A DNA stretch of 64,000 bases from Opitutaceae bacterium (GTDB lineage: Bacteria; Verrucomicrobiota; Verrucomicrobiia; Opitutales; Opitutaceae): assembly GCA_028284385.1 (NCBI GenBank), contig JANQRT010000039.1, positions 1 to 64,000 of the forward strand, read 5' to 3'. The position numbers and the translations under genes are program-made. Below the pieces are notes generated by a model. It was given only the letters and a program-made list of their open reading frames with translations, was not told the DNA's origin and did no database searches. Below, in pieces: positions 47,319 to 57,537 of the stretch (its first letter is position 1; each line of letters starts with the position of its first letter).

Positions 47319-48002
47319 ATGAGTCCGGAGATTCCATCCCAAGTACCCTGCATGACCCTTGGAAACACAGTGTTGTTTCCAAATGCGATTATGCCGCTCT
47401 ACATCTTCGAGACCCGCTACCGCGAGATGCTGACGGATGCCCTGGCTAGCGATCGGCTCTTCGCCATTGCCAAGCTGTCGCTTGAAGAAGAGGAGGACAA
47501 TGCGATCGCCTCGACCGAGTGTCCTTGCCGTTACGTGACGGTGGGCGTCATTCGTTTGAGCTCAGAGAATCAGGACGGGACCTCGAATGTACTGCTACAA
47601 GGATTGACCCGGGCTCGTATTGATGAAGTGGTACAAGAAACGCCCTACAGGAAGATCGCGATCACTCCATTCGAAAGCGAAAGCCAGAAAGACGAGATCG
47701 ATCTAAACTCCTGCAAGAGCATGCTTCGCGATTTGATCAAGGCTAAAGAAGCATTCGGCTTTAACTACATGAAAGAAATCAAAAGCCAGATTGAGAATAC
47801 TCAAAATTTGGATACATTGGCGGATTTGGCAACCTTTTCGATTTGCGCGGATTCCAATCAGAAGCAGCAGCTTCTCGAAACCACCAGCCCCAATGAACGT
47901 TTTCGAAAGCTTGTCGGATTTCTAAAACACGATATCGCCGTCCTTCAACTGAAACGAGATATCGATGAAGACTACTCCAGCGAGGATATCGGTTCGAATT
48001 GA
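47319..48002 (+). CDS. LON N-terminal-domain (substrate-binding) protein
   Basis: A 227-residue protein from ATG 47319 (TTG at 47313 also in frame). It matches the N-terminal substrate domain of Lon protease found on its own: LGNTVLFPNAIMPLYIFETRYREM near residue 15, then CPCRYVTVGVIRLS near 68, LLQGLTRARI near 95, and the helical C-terminal part. There is no ATPase or protease domain. Stand-alone LON-domain proteins probably bind misfolded proteins or other clients. It is divergent from dnaK and may share its stress control. Its stop is 21 nt from the convergent polX. Confidence 0.85.
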   Translation: MSPEIPSQVPCMTLGNTVLFPNAIMPLYIFETRYREMLTDALASDRLFAIAKLSLEEEEDNAIASTECPCRYVTVGVIRLSSENQDGTSNVLLQGLTRARIDEVVQETPYRKIAITPFESESQKDEIDLNSCKSMLRDLIKAKEAFGFNYMKEIKSQIENTQNLDTLADLATFSICADSNQKQQLLETTSPNERFRKLVGFLKHDIAVLQLKRDIDEDYSSEDIGSN

Positions 48003-48023
48003 ACTAGAACCAGGTTTTATCTC

Positions 48024-49772
48024 TTAAAAGACCAGATCCGGCCTTTTTTTGGCCAGCAGCTTTCGTACCTTGGAAATTGGATACGTATTGATAACGTGCT
48101 TCGCTTGTAGCCAACCCTTGCGCGCGGCATCGATCCCCGCCTGCATGAACTCGAAATGCTCTACCGCATGGGCATCGGCATTAACACTGGTCAACAAGCC
48201 CTTCTCGGAAGCGTTCCGCCAGAACCGCCAATCCATATCCAATCGGCGGGGATTGGCGTTTAGCTCGATGACAATCTCATTGGCGATGGCCGCGTCGACC
48301 ACTTTGGGCACATTTACCTGATAAGCCTCGCGCTGCAGAAGAAGACGACCACAGAGGTGTCCTAGCATGGTAGTGGCAGGATGCTCGATCGCTTTTATGA
48401 GACGCGCAGTCATCTCCTCTTCGCTTTGGGTGAAAGCGATATGAACCGAGCAAACCACATAGTCGAGCTGCATCAAAACCGACTCATCCAAATCCAATCG
48501 TCCATCGGTGAGAATATCGCATTCAACGCCAGCAAACACGTGCGTCTTGAACTTGCCAGACTCGTTTAGCTTGCGAACCGATTCTAGCTGTTTCAACACG
48601 CGCTCCTCATCCATTCCATTGGCTTGAAAGGCGGCCTTCGAATGATCGGCGACTCCCCAATACTCGTATCCAAGATCTTGAGCCGCCTGCGTCATTTCCT
48701 CCAAAGTGTTTCGACCGTCTGTCGCCGTAGTGTGATTGTGAAAGACGCCACGCAGATCGGAAAGCTCGACCAGTTTAGGCAGCTGATCGCTTTCCGCTAC
48801 CTCGATTTCGCCAAGCCCCTCGCGAAGCTCAGGCGGAACGAATGCCAGATCGAGATGGGCGAAAATATCTTCTTCGCCATCAGCTTTCAAACTGTTGGAG
48901 AAATCCTCGTCATCGACAGGTTTGAGACCCCATTCGCTGAGACTTAAGCCTCTCGACAAGGCTCTTTGGCGCATCATTACATTGTGATCCTTGGAGCCGG
49001 TAAAGTGATGCAAAGCGAAAGCGAATTGAGCCGTCGGCACCACGCGCAGATCCGCTTGCAGACCGGTTTCGAAACGAACACTGGCTTTGGTTTCGCCTTT
49101 TGCCGTCACTTCCTGAACACCCTCCTGCTTCACAAACCAATCCATGATCGGTCCAGGTGTGGACGAGCCGACAATGAAATCCAAATCGCCCACCGTCTCC
49201 CGCTTGCGACGGAAACTGCCGGCATGAGAAGCTTTCTCTACTTCCGGAAGGGCCAGCAGGCCCTGCAAAATGGGTTCGGCGACCTGCTGGGCATGCCACC
49301 AAAGATGACGCTTGCTGTAGGCTTCCCGGTTCTTGATGCCTTGCAGAATATTGTCCTGGGTGCCTTTACCAAATCCTTTCAAGCCGGCGATCTTTCCCTC
49401 CTCGCAGGCCTTTTGAAGTTCCTCGATGGTCTTGACGCCCAGCTTGTCGTGTAAAGCCCTGATTTTCTTTGGACCGACCCCAGGTATTTCCAACATGGAT
49501 ACGAGTCCTGGTTCTACTTTGGCCTTCAACTTCTCGTGGAACTCGAGCTTACCCGTCTGGTGAAGCTCTTCGATCTTCTGCACCAAAGCGGCTCCGAATC
49601 CCTGAATGTCTCCCAACCTCTCCTCTTCAATGAGCTGACCCAGATCCTCTTCCAGCGTCTCCAGCTTGCGAGCTCCGTTCTGGTAAGCCCGAATCTTAAA
49701 AGGATTCTCCCCCGTCAATTCTAGCAACGTCGCAATCTCGCTCAGGACATCCGCTATCTCGTTTTTGGTCAT
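48024..49772 (-). CDS. polX: family X DNA polymerase/3'-5' exonuclease PolX
   Basis: A 582-residue protein with the bacterial PolX layout: helix-hairpin-helix and 8-kDa-like region (about 1-150), polymerase palm with GDLDFIVG near residue 197 (catalytic Asp residues), and a C-terminal PHP domain beginning [10 protein letters not shown] near 342 and ending near NPRRLDMDW (about 515). The PHP domain supplies a metal-dependent 3'-5' exonuclease. The enzyme fills short gaps in base excision repair. Convergent with the LON-domain gene; no operon partner upstream in the same orientation is needed. Confidence 0.92.
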   Translation of the reverse strand: MTKNEIADVLSEIATLLELTGENPFKIRAYQNGARKLETLEEDLGQLIEEERLGDIQGFGAALVQKIEELHQTGKLEFHEKLKAKVEPGLVSMLEIPGVGPKKIRALHDKLGVKTIEELQKACEEGKIAGLKGFGKGTQDNILQGIKNREAYSKRHLWWHAQQVAEPILQGLLALPEVEKASHAGSFRRKRETVGDLDFIVGSSTPGPIMDWFVKQEGVQEVTAKGETKASVRFETGLQADLRVVPTAQFAFALHHFTGSKDHNVMMRQRALSRGLSLSEWGLKPVDDEDFSNSLKADGEEDIFAHLDLAFVPPELREGLGEIEVAESDQLPKLVELSDLRGVFHNHTTATDGRNTLEEMTQAAQDLGYEYWGVADHSKAAFQANGMDEERVLKQLESVRKLNESGKFKTHVFAGVECDILTDGRLDLDESVLMQLDYVVCSVHIAFTQSEEEMTARLIKAIEHPATTMLGHLCGRLLLQREAYQVNVPKVVDAAIANEIVIELNANPRRLDMDWRFWRNASEKGLLTSVNADAHAVEHFEFMQAGIDAARKGWLQAKHVINTYPISKVRKLLAKKRPDLVF

Positions 49773-49862
49773 GGGATCGAGATATTCGATTTAAAACCGA
49801 AGATCACGAATAAAAAAACGTTTCGATCCATTCCTTAACCGAATCTTCAAAACAACGGAGAA

Positions 49863-51254
49863 CTATTCGCCATTCGCCTCGGCCAAACTCGCTAGGAACT
49901 CCTTTGAAAGCTTCCCCACTTCATTCCGAGGCAGCTCCTCGACTCCAATCCAAGTCTTTGGAATCTTGTAGCTGGCTAGCTGGCCTTCCAGCGAGTTTCT
50001 CAAACCTTCCTCCGTCACGAATTCGCCTTTGGGAACGTAGGCGGCAGCAACCTTTTGCCCCCATTCCGAGCTCTCGACGCCGAATACGGCCGCATCGTTC
50101 ACCAGTTGAGTCCGCTCCAAAGCTTCCTCCACCTCCCTTGGATGAATTTTCTCTCCGCCCGAATTAATGACCTGATCCCGTCTTCCGAGAACGCTAAGCT
50201 TTCCCGTCTCGTCGATAAAGCCCAAGTCGGAAGTGAGAAGAGAACCTGAAGAAGTCGACCTTTCGCCATAGTAGCCATGGAAGAGGGATGTACTTTGTAA
50301 TCGGATACGCCCAGCTTCTTTTGCAGGCTGTGACTCGTCATTTTCTCCAAGGATATCGATCTTAACATGCGGCAGAGGCCTACCCTGCCCCGATTCGCCA
50401 GAAAGGAAATCGGCAGGCTTTTGAGTGGCCACTTGCGCTGCGGTCTCCGTCATCCCGTAGGTAGGAGCCAGCGGAATACCTGCTTCTCGACTAGCTTCGA
50501 GCAAACCAATCGGAATCGCCGCGCCACCGATAAAAATAGCTTCGTATCGGTTCAATAAAGGCACATTCTCTCCCAAGCGAAGCAAGCGCTCTAGCTGAGT
50601 GGGCACCAGCGAGAGATAACGCGCTCCAACTTCGCGTTCCGACATTTCTCCAGTGACTTCAGAAAAGCGCTCCAGCTTTCCAAAAAAAACGCTGCCCATC
50701 GTCAAAATGGATCGGACAATCTGCATGAATCCACTAACGTGATACAACGGAAGCGCGCAAAACGATGAAATGCGTTCGCATTCGAAATGCATTTGCAAAC
50801 CGTAAGCGGCGGCGGAAAGCGTGCTCCAGTCGTGAATCGCGAACTTGACGCCTCCTCCTGTCCCTCCGGTCGGTATCATCACTCGCAGTCCCACCTTATC
50901 TTGTCTGGTCTTGGAAGCGTTTTCAGTCTGTCGCGTTGTTCGATCTTCAACAATCCAGTGGGGTTGCGCGATTGTCATAGCTCGCGTTCTTTCTTTCTCG
51001 CCCCATTTTGTATTGAAAAAAAACAGATCTACAGGCGAACGACACAAAGCGAGGAAGAAAGAACAGAAACGCTTTGGATCGTCTGTATCCAAAGCAACGC
51101 GACAGCGATCTTGCCCTTGCCTCTCGATTTGCCCGCGAAAACGCTCGGCTTCCTCCATCAAATTCGCCCAATCCTCGCTGAATTGAGGGAAGAAGTCTTT
51201 CGCAACCTCAGGGTGCAACAGCCTATCTAAATCCGGTTCCACACGATTTCGCAA
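49863..51254 (-). CDS. menE: o-succinylbenzoate-CoA ligase-like enzyme (MenE)
   Basis: A 463-residue acyl-adenylate-forming enzyme. The phosphate-binding loop reads IPTGGTGGGVKFA near residue 132, the adenylate motif YGMTETAA near 270, RDQVINSGGEKI near 361, and the final catalytic Lys is in RNEVGKLSKE near 449. The gene starts within menC (28 nt overlap), so it is the expected second gene of menaquinone synthesis: OSB to OSB-CoA with ATP. The P-loop is a variant of the usual TSGTTGxPK. Other acyl-CoA ligase activity is less likely given the neighbour. Confidence 0.85.
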   Translation of the reverse strand: MRNRVEPDLDRLLHPEVAKDFFPQFSEDWANLMEEAERFRGQIERQGQDRCRVALDTDDPKRFCSFFLALCRSPVDLFFFNTKWGEKERTRAMTIAQPHWIVEDRTTRQTENASKTRQDKVGLRVMIPTGGTGGGVKFAIHDWSTLSAAAYGLQMHFECERISSFCALPLYHVSGFMQIVRSILTMGSVFFGKLERFSEVTGEMSEREVGARYLSLVPTQLERLLRLGENVPLLNRYEAIFIGGAAIPIGLLEASREAGIPLAPTYGMTETAAQVATQKPADFLSGESGQGRPLPHVKIDILGENDESQPAKEAGRIRLQSTSLFHGYYGERSTSSGSLLTSDLGFIDETGKLSVLGRRDQVINSGGEKIHPREVEEALERTQLVNDAAVFGVESSEWGQKVAAAYVPKGEFVTEEGLRNSLEGQLASYKIPKTWIGVEELPRNEVGKLSKEFLASLAEANGE

Positions 51255-52231
51255 TCACTAGTATGCGGAACTAGGTCGTTTTGCAAGAACGGGACCACAT
51301 CAAAGCCGATACCTTTGTCGGCAAACAGCCAATCCGCCCCGAAACCTAGGGGAAGTCGTTCCGATGACGCAGCGGAAGCCAGTCTGAGAGCAGCCCAAAC
51401 GCCAACTTTGGTTTCGAGGGCGCTGGAAAAAACGTGTTTCTCGAGGCTGGGCTGTTTGAGTTCGGACTCGAGATCATAGTAGCCCCCGGCTAGGAGCGGT
51501 TTGATAACGAAAATCCCAGGCCACTGCTGATCTCGCCAACGTTTAATGTCGTCCACGCTTGTAACGGACTCGTCGAGGGCGAGGGGCGTAGGAAAGTCAG
51601 CTGAAAATCGAAGCATTTCCTGCTCTTGGCCAGGCGGCAATGGCTGCTCAAGAAATTCGATCGGCAAGTCGACCAAGCGCTCAAGCCAGAGCCTGGTTTC
51701 GTTGAGGGTGAACGATCCATTGGCATCCAGCCGGATTTTAGCTTGCCCATCAAGTCTATCAATCAAGTCGCTAATCCATTGCCACTCTTGCTCGAAAGAA
51801 GCCTTGCCGATTTTCAATTTAAAGCTCTGAAAATATTGCTCTCTGAAGTGATCAATGCCCTCCGTATCGCCAGGATCGGGCACCAGGATAGCCACCGGCC
51901 AAGGATCAGCCAAATCAAACGACTCGTCAGCGGATAGCAACATGGCATGAGCCGACTCGACAGCGAATCGAACGCAGGGCGAATCCGATAATCGGATACT
52001 CGCTTCCTCGTATTCGAATTCCGACTTCAACGCTTCACACTTGGCCAGAGCGAATGGAAAGTTCTCCGTTCCGAAAGAAGGAAGCGGTGCCACTTCGCCA
52101 AACCCCAGCCTGCCCTCTTCATCCTCCAGCTTCACGAGGATGCCTTCGCGCTTGGAAAATTGGTCACTAGCGGAAAGGTACCTTTTCCCGAAGGGACGAC
52201 GGTAGGCTTTGTACTCGAAGTTAATGGCCAT
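51227..52231 (-). CDS. menC: o-succinylbenzoate synthase (MenC)
   Basis: A 334-residue enolase-superfamily enzyme. FKLKIGKASF near residue 147 holds the first catalytic Lys, IRLDANGSFTL near 173 and LEQPLPPG near 198 and LALDESVTS near 223 hold the metal ligands, and FVIKPLLAGG near 245 the second Lys. MenC dehydrates SHCHC to o-succinylbenzoate. It overlaps menE by 28 nt. The rest of the menaquinone genes are not in the window. Confidence 0.9.
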   Translation of the reverse strand: MAINFEYKAYRRPFGKRYLSASDQFSKREGILVKLEDEEGRLGFGEVAPLPSFGTENFPFALAKCEALKSEFEYEEASIRLSDSPCVRFAVESAHAMLLSADESFDLADPWPVAILVPDPGDTEGIDHFREQYFQSFKLKIGKASFEQEWQWISDLIDRLDGQAKIRLDANGSFTLNETRLWLERLVDLPIEFLEQPLPPGQEQEMLRFSADFPTPLALDESVTSVDDIKRWRDQQWPGIFVIKPLLAGGYYDLESELKQPSLEKHVFSSALETKVGVWAALRLASAASSERLPLGFGADWLFADKGIGFDVVPFLQNDLVPHTSDCEIVWNRI

Positions 52232-52468
52232 GAATTTCGATTAGTAGGCAGGAGATAGGATACAGTCAGCAGTTTTCTTTCAACGAGTTTAAAGGAACTG
52301 ATTTCTGCTCCTCTCACGCAAACCAGCCCGCGGCGACAAAGAACCGGCTACTCCAACTACAACAGGAAGTTGCAGCTGAATTCTAGCAGCGCGTTACTCA
52401 ACGCCTAAAACCCAATACTCGGAACCAAAAATCCTTGCTTCCCTCAACGAGACTCTCTAAGCGGGACC

Positions 52469-54037
52469 ATGGCCAGTCTGAGTACAACCGACTTCAACGA
52501 AAGCGACCATTACATGAACGCCAATGCGTTCTTTTCGGCTCAGCGGGAAACCGCTCTGACCTACGACGATGTTTCGCTCGCCACCAACTACAGCGAAATC
52601 CTTCCAAGGGATGCCAGCCTAGAGACATCGATCTCGGAGCGTATCCAATTAAACATTCCGATCATCTCTTCGGACATGGATACGGTCACCGAATACGAAA
52701 TGGCCATTGCCATGGCCACTTCAGGGGGAATGGGAATCATTCACTACAACATGCCATTCAAGGAGCAAGTTTCCCAAGTGACGCGAGTGAAGTACCACAT
52801 CAATGGACTACTCCCCAATCCCATCACCGTGCAACCGGAGATGTACGTGCAGGACGTGCTGGAACTCATCGAGGAAAAGGGATACCAGTTTCGGACCTTC
52901 CCCGTTGAGGATCAGGCCGGGAAGCTAGCCGGACTCTTGAGCAGCAAGGTGGTCAAGGCTCGGTACGGACACATCAAGGTAGCCGATGCCATGACGCCCG
53001 CCTCGGAAGTCTACACCGTTAAAGAGGAGGAGATTAAGCCCAACCCGATCGAAATTGCCGACCGCTTCTTCAGCAATCATATGGGCATTAACAAGCTCCT
53101 GGTGGTTGACGACGATCTGAGACTAAAAGGCTTGGTAAGCATTTCCGATATCGAACGTATCATTTCCGAAGAGCAGAGCGTTCTGAAGCCAGCTCGCGAT
53201 TCGGACTTTCGACTGCTGGTAGGAGCCGCCATCTCCACTTTATGGAAAAAAGACGGCTCGCTGGACAAGGATTCGATTGTCGAGCACGTGGCCAATCTCG
53301 TCGCCGAGAAAGTCGATGCCATAGCTGTATCCGCAGCTCACGGACACAGTTCTGGCATAGGAGAAGTCGTAAAGCTGCTGCGAAGCGAGTTTAAGGACCT
53401 AACCATCATCGCGGGCAACGTCACTTCGGCCGGAGGCGTGGAATTCCTGGCTGACTGTGGAGCGGATGCTATTAAAGTAGGTCAAGGACCTGGATCGATT
53501 TGCACTACGCGCATGGTAGCGGGGGTGGGGATCCCACAGCTCTCCGCTCTCTACGTCGCATCCAAGGGAGCCGCTCGCAAAGGAGTGCGCATCATAGCCG
53601 ATGGCGGCATCACCAAATCGGGCGATATCGTAAAGGCCCTGACTCTCTCCAACGCAGTCATAGCCGGTGGGCTATTGGCTGGCAGTCGTGAAGCTCCGGG
53701 AGAAATCGTGGAAATCAATGGCAAGCTGCTCAAACAATATCGTGGCATGGGAAGCGTCAGCGCTATGAAAAAGGGATCTGCCGCCCGTTACGGTCACAAA
53801 AAAGCGGATACGGCCAGAAAGCTCACAGCGGAAGGCATCGAAGGCATGAAGGAGGTACACGGATCGGTTGTCAGAGTCCTCTCGGATCTCGCGGGAGGCA
53901 TTCAGTCAGGCATGGGTTACAATGGAGCCAAAACCATTGCGGAACTACAGGAAAAAGCCCGCTTCGTCCGCATCAGCCCCGCCGGCATGAAGGAGTCCGC
54001 CCCCCACGATGTGATCGAAGTGGCGAAACGGGGATAA
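52469..54037 (+). CDS. guaB: IMP dehydrogenase
   Basis: A 522-residue enzyme, about 30 residues longer at the N-terminus than most. [17 protein letters not shown] starts the barrel, two CBS domains occupy about 120-245, and the active-site loop is [13 protein letters not shown] near residue 345 with the catalytic Cys. [14 protein letters not shown] near 428 is the flap. It oxidises IMP to XMP, the first step to GMP. It is the gene just upstream of the cassette array, with the purA gene just beyond the array. Confidence 0.95.
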   Translation: MASLSTTDFNESDHYMNANAFFSAQRETALTYDDVSLATNYSEILPRDASLETSISERIQLNIPIISSDMDTVTEYEMAIAMATSGGMGIIHYNMPFKEQVSQVTRVKYHINGLLPNPITVQPEMYVQDVLELIEEKGYQFRTFPVEDQAGKLAGLLSSKVVKARYGHIKVADAMTPASEVYTVKEEEIKPNPIEIADRFFSNHMGINKLLVVDDDLRLKGLVSISDIERIISEEQSVLKPARDSDFRLLVGAAISTLWKKDGSLDKDSIVEHVANLVAEKVDAIAVSAAHGHSSGIGEVVKLLRSEFKDLTIIAGNVTSAGGVEFLADCGADAIKVGQGPGSICTTRMVAGVGIPQLSALYVASKGAARKGVRIIADGGITKSGDIVKALTLSNAVIAGGLLAGSREAPGEIVEINGKLLKQYRGMGSVSAMKKGSAARYGHKKADTARKLTAEGIEGMKEVHGSVVRVLSDLAGGIQSGMGYNGAKTIAELQEKARFVRISPAGMKESAPHDVIEVAKRG

Positions 54038-54090
54038 GAGGAGTTAGCCCTCTCGATCGAAGAACTTCGCTTTTACATTTAAGAGACTCT

Positions 54091-54239
54091 CTAAGAGAGT
54101 GTCTAAAAACTGGTAGAGCAATTAAACCACCCGCTTCTTACAGTCGCTGGAGTACACGGAGTCGTGGGAGAAGAATATGAATTTCCCTCCGTATCTCTGT
54201 GTCCTCCGCGGTAAAATCCGTTATTAGACAGTCCCTAAG
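54091..54239. mobile_element. MITE-like repeat, copy 1
   Basis: A 149 bp element with imperfect 14 bp terminal inverted repeats (CTAAGAGAGTGTCT at the left; the reverse complement of the right end reads CTTAGGGACTGTCT). It is roughly 88 percent identical by eye to the copy at 57988. Internally CGGAGT and GGGAG arms face CTCCGTATCTCTGTGTCC, giving a long imperfect palindrome. It encodes nothing. It lies 53 bp after guaB, at the left edge of the cassette array. Confidence 0.7.
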
Positions 54240-54257
54240 AAAGCCTCGCAAGGTGAA

Positions 54258-54384
54258 CTTCACATAACACGACACGTTTATAGTCGCTTCACAGGGAAGC
54301 GCGGAGGTTCCAAAAGGTAAAAGCGAAGCCTCGACACACTTATAAGTAAAAGACGAGTTGTAATATATTTCGCGTTATGTGAAG
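54258..54384 (+). other. attC-like recombination site (long form)
   Basis: CTTCACATAAC (54258-54268) is exactly inverted as GTTATGTGAAG (54374-54384), and ACGACACGTTTATAG on the left pairs imperfectly with ACTTATAAGTAAAAGACGAG on the right. The cores ACATAAC and GTTATGT are near the consensus. At about 127 bp it has the length of the longer, Vibrio-type attC. The next gene begins 44 nt after the core. Confidence 0.55.
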
Positions 54385-54423
54385 TAGAACCGTCTATATT
54401 AGAATTGTTATGAATAGATACAA

Positions 54424-55164
54424 ATGACTGCCAGCTCAGCACAGACTCTTTGCCAAATACTTGCAGCTGCTTGTGGATGCCTAGTTTTGTTGTTCGGATA
54501 CGGTGCCTACCATTTCGGCAATAAGGCTAGCGAAGAGAAGGAAGATGAAATCCGAAAATTTCAAAAGGAGAATTTTGAGTCTGCACAGAATGATCGCCAG
54601 AACAAGAGCGATGCCATAAACCAGAAAATTGAAGAAGCTGTATCAGGAATCACAGCACCGGATCCTATTGTTTCACCTAGAACACTAAATCTAACCACAT
54701 CAAACTGGAGCAAAACTCAGTTACTAGAAATTAGGAATCCTAATCCATCAAAGACATTGTATTCTGCATGGGTAAAGATTTCCTCCGAATCGCCTGATTT
54801 CGAACCAAGTGAATTAGATGTAGTTCCTGAGCATGAAGAGGATTTCATTGTCGGAAGCATTCATAACATTACTGCGAATTACGAAATGTTGAAGATCGTT
54901 GCTAGGAACGAAAACAACAATTCATGTCTGTATTTGGTAATCTATCGATTGGAAGCATTGTCATCTAAGTTTTATAAAGTAGTTCGAAAAAAACGAGAGG
55001 ACAACGCACAAAGTGATTTGAACGTATCAATCGACTTGAAGGCTTTCTCGAATGAGCCAGCGGCTATTCAGACGCAAGACGGAAAGACTGCCTTACAGAT
55101 CGAGCCACCGGAAAACCTACAAATTCAGTCAATAAGTCTTTTAATGAAACGGAATGAACCATAA
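54424..55164 (+). CDS. membrane-anchored protein of unknown function
   Basis: A 246-residue protein with one N-terminal membrane segment (about 10-30), a charged helical stretch (about 34-72, rich in Lys, Glu and Asn, likely coiled coil), and a beta-rich C-terminal part. No family was recognised. Its AT-rich codon use differs from guaB upstream. The stop codon TAA lies inside the left core of the next attC-like site, as in integron cassettes. Confidence 0.65.
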   Translation: MTASSAQTLCQILAAACGCLVLLFGYGAYHFGNKASEEKEDEIRKFQKENFESAQNDRQNKSDAINQKIEEAVSGITAPDPIVSPRTLNLTTSNWSKTQLLEIRNPNPSKTLYSAWVKISSESPDFEPSELDVVPEHEEDFIVGSIHNITANYEMLKIVARNENNNSCLYLVIYRLEALSSKFYKVVRKKREDNAQSDLNVSIDLKAFSNEPAAIQTQDGKTALQIEPPENLQIQSISLLMKRNEP

Positions 55165-55233
55165 CCAAGCGGCATATACAATTCTCTACAGCCGCTCCGC
55201 GGCCTTCGCTCTTGTATAGCCTTAGCGTAAGAT
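55159..55233 (+). other. attC-like recombination site
   Basis: A 75 bp imperfect palindrome. Left core CCATAAC overlaps the stop codon; right core GTAAGAT (55227-55233) is one mismatch from GTTAGAT. The arms AAGCGGC-ATATACAA and TTGTATA-GCCTTA pair with a bulge. The loop holds the hairpin GCCGCTCCGCGGC. The next ATG is 8 nt after the core. Confidence 0.55.
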
Positions 55234-55241
55234 GAAAAATT

Positions 55242-55424
55242 ATGAAAACCCAAATAACCCTATCTGTCGGATTAGCGCTAGGATCAGCCTTTTATGATTT
55301 AGTCACTAAAGGGATTGATGGAGTCGATTTCTACAAAACAGCCTTCATTGCGGCTTTCAGCTTCATAGTCCTTCTCTTCCTTCCCAAGCGTTTACTCGAT
55401 AAGAAGCCGACTGATACTAACTAA
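55242..55424 (+). CDS. small membrane protein
   Basis: A 60-residue protein with two hydrophobic segments (about 6-22 and 30-48) joined by a short polar loop and ending in a basic tail. No family was recognised. The start lies 8 nt after an attC-like core, which supports it as a cassette gene. The following 149 bp before the next gene contain a possible attC at their end. Confidence 0.55.
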   Translation: MKTQITLSVGLALGSAFYDLVTKGIDGVDFYKTAFIAAFSFIVLLFLPKRLLDKKPTDTN

Positions 55425-55491
55425 AAAGAAGAGATTCTTCTGTCCTGAGAAAGAAACAATCCATAAGATCGGGGATCACAATTAGATTTGA

Positions 55492-55560
55492 GCACAATGC
55501 TCGGGCATGGAACTTAGATTCCAAAGGAAAGGCCTAAACGGAAATCAGAACCCGTTGTGC
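55492..55560 (+). other. possible attC-like site
   Basis: GCACAAT at 55492 and GTTGTGC at 55554 (one mismatch to GTTRRRY) are nearly exact inverse copies. The arms in between pair only partly, with a small TTCC/GGAA hairpin in the middle. The next gene starts 13 nt after the right core. Weaker than neighbouring sites. Confidence 0.4.
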
Positions 55561-55573
55561 GAGGCGAAAGATT

Positions 55574-55978
55574 ATGAAAAGGAAAATCCGACCCGTTAAA
55601 CTTCTACTAGTCGTAGCGACATTGCTTTCATCCAGCGTATTCGGATCGGACTACGCGAAAATTAGTGATCGCGTAATATTCCGACCAGAATCGGGCAAGA
55701 TCGATACCGAAAGCTTAAAGAGTATCATCGTATGCGAAGTACTGGAAATCAATGGAAAGGAAGTGGAGAGACAAAAAGCCAAAAAATCTGGCGATCCTCC
55801 ATACGTTCTGATTCCCGCGGGCACACACCGCCTCAAAGTACTTAAGAAGCGAGCGTGGAGCTTGCCGGATGAAGAAGGTGAAATTGTTGAGTTGAATGTG
55901 TCAGTGGAAGCTGGGTTAATATATACAATCAAAGACACCGAAAACGGTGTCGCGTTTTACGAATCGAAAAACGAATAA
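55574..55978 (+). CDS. secreted small protein of unknown function
   Basis: A 134-residue protein with a signal peptide (about 1-24, ending VFGS) and a beta-rich mature part with charged loops. YVLIPAGTHRLKVLKK near 77 resembles PEGA-like or carbohydrate-binding sheet proteins only weakly, so no family is claimed. The coding end contains a small hairpin (GACACCG/CGGTGTC), and the stop codon is directly followed by a consensus attC core. Confidence 0.6.
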   Translation: MKRKIRPVKLLLVVATLLSSSVFGSDYAKISDRVIFRPESGKIDTESLKSIIVCEVLEINGKEVERQKAKKSGDPPYVLIPAGTHRLKVLKKRAWSLPDEEGEIVELNVSVEAGLIYTIKDTENGVAFYESKNE

Positions 55979-56044
55979 GCCTAACAAAACGCTGCTCACT
56001 ATTCGCACATTAGAACGTCTAAATATGAGAGCTTCGCGTTAGAC
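55979..56044 (+). other. attC recombination site with consensus cores
   Basis: Left core GCCTAAC (55979-55985) and right core GTTAGAC (56038-56044) match RYYYAAC and GTTRRRY at every position. The 66 bp between hold paired blocks GCTGCTCA and TGAGAGC near ACGC/GCG with single extra-helical bases, as in classical attC sites. The left core follows the upstream stop codon directly and the next ATG begins 3 nt after the right core. This is the best-formed site in the window. Confidence 0.8.
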
Positions 56045-56047
56045 GGA

Positions 56048-56293
56048 ATGCTAAAAATCCTAGTAACGATAGTCTTACTCCTCATTGCTGGAGCATCGCT
56101 TCACTACTCGATGTTTTGGGGTTGGGCATCCGGAGCTGGCAATCCACCCAATGCTGAAGAAATGAAAAGAGCTAGCAACATCGCTCTCGCAATCAGTGGT
56201 CTGGCTTTAGCTGTATCCATATCTCTCTGGATAGTTCCAAGATTTAGAAGAAAAAGAATGAACCACTTTGCTAATAACTCGGTCAACGAATAA
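56048..56293 (+). CDS. small two-helix membrane protein
   Basis: An 81-residue protein with two hydrophobic segments (about 3-20 and 38-60) separated by a Gly/Pro-rich loop. A basic tail follows. No family was recognised. It starts 3 nt after a consensus attC core. The choloylglycine hydrolase-like gene follows by 25 nt, so the two share a cassette or a transcript. Confidence 0.6.
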   Translation: MLKILVTIVLLLIAGASLHYSMFWGWASGAGNPPNAEEMKRASNIALAISGLALAVSISLWIVPRFRRKRMNHFANNSVNE

Positions 56294-56318
56294 AAATAAA
56301 TTTAGGCAAAGTACAGAT

Positions 56319-57440
56319 ATGAGAAAATACATGAGAAGAGCTTCTGTTCTAATTGCCGCTATCGTTTTTCTTACGAATGCCCAGCTAGCGTTCACGTGTT
56401 CGACCTTCACACTGATGAAGGACAACCATTTCGTCTACGGACGCAATCTGGATTGGTATGTAGATTCCGGCATGATTTGCGTCAATCAGCGCCACATGGT
56501 CAAGAAAGCGTTCATTCTGCCCAGAGAAACGGCTTCAAAGAGCGATGGCCTAGAATGGACCTCGAAGTACGGGAGCGTAACCTTTAACGGGGTGGGCAGA
56601 GAGTTCCCATACGGTGGAATGAACGAAGTGGGCCTGGTCGTAGACGTCATGTGGCTCGATAAAACCCAGTATCCTAAAACCGATTCTCGGAAGGAAATCG
56701 GCGTTTTGCAATGGGGACAATACTTGCTAGACACCTGCGCCACCGTCGATGAGGTATTGGCTTCGTTCAAAAAGGCGCGCATCTCCGAAGATGAGGTTGC
56801 CCCTGTGCACTACCTGATCGCGGACAAGGATGGCAACACGCTGGTAGTCGATTTCCTCAATGGCGAAGCGAAGACCTACACTGGCAAGACATTGCCCCAC
56901 GCTGTCTTGACCAACAGCCCCTATCGACAATCCATCCGATATGCCAAAGGTTTCAAAGGACTTGGCGGAGATAAGCCCATTCGCCGAAGCGATGGTTCCC
57001 TGGACCGCTTTGTCCGTGTATCCAATGCTGTAAAGAAGTCTGCCAGCAAGGACATCGACATAGTCCAATACTCCTTCGGAATCTTGCACGATGTAAATGC
57101 CGGATACGAACTCAATCGGCACTCCACGGTCTTGAGCGCCGTTTACGACATCACGAATCTAAGCATCTACTTCCGGACAAACAGTAATCGGAATATTCGC
57201 ATCATTAACGTAGAAGAATTGGACTTCTCCAATGGGAAACCGATGCGTGTTTGGAACATTCTGAACGACATGGATGGGGACATTACCAAGAAATCTATCG
57301 CCTATTCGAAAGAAATGAATCGCCAGACTATCGTGAAGCAGATCACCAATTCCGGTGTCATGAATAGAGTCGGCGATATGCGACGGATGATCGACTATTT
57401 TTCCGTCTATCCAGAGAAAGGCACCCGCCCGGCGCCCTAA
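56319..57440 (+). CDS. secreted choloylglycine hydrolase-family (Ntn) amidase
   Basis: A 373-residue protein from ATG 56319; an in-frame upstream start would disrupt the signal peptide. A signal peptide (about 1-26) ends just before Cys27 in TCSTFTL, which becomes the N-terminal nucleophile. The family pattern continues with YGRNLDWY (Asp) near 43, PYGGMNEVGL near 95, and TNSPYR near 205 (Asn). This is the PF02275-type fold of bile salt hydrolases and penicillin V acylases, which cut linear amide bonds. In an aquatic bacterium the substrate may be an N-acyl amide such as a signal molecule, which is speculation. Confidence 0.85.
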   Translation: MRKYMRRASVLIAAIVFLTNAQLAFTCSTFTLMKDNHFVYGRNLDWYVDSGMICVNQRHMVKKAFILPRETASKSDGLEWTSKYGSVTFNGVGREFPYGGMNEVGLVVDVMWLDKTQYPKTDSRKEIGVLQWGQYLLDTCATVDEVLASFKKARISEDEVAPVHYLIADKDGNTLVVDFLNGEAKTYTGKTLPHAVLTNSPYRQSIRYAKGFKGLGGDKPIRRSDGSLDRFVRVSNAVKKSASKDIDIVQYSFGILHDVNAGYELNRHSTVLSAVYDITNLSIYFRTNSNRNIRIINVEELDFSNGKPMRVWNILNDMDGDITKKSIAYSKEMNRQTIVKQITNSGVMNRVGDMRRMIDYFSVYPEKGTRPAP

Positions 57441-57463
57441 ACGCTGTTAAGAAAAGAATGGGA

Positions 57464-57535
57464 GCCCAACAAATCGTTGCTCAAAACTCCGGAGACCCTG
57501 CCCCCTTTATCGTGAGAACTCGACGCGGAATGAAT
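57464..57535 (+). other. partial attC-like site
   Basis: GCCCAAC at 57464-57470 matches RYYYAAC exactly and is followed by AAATCGTTGC, like other cassette attC left halves. No good GTTRRRY core or matching right arm is present before the next gene at 57538. It may be a site that lost its right half. Confidence 0.35.
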
Positions 57536-57537
57536 GG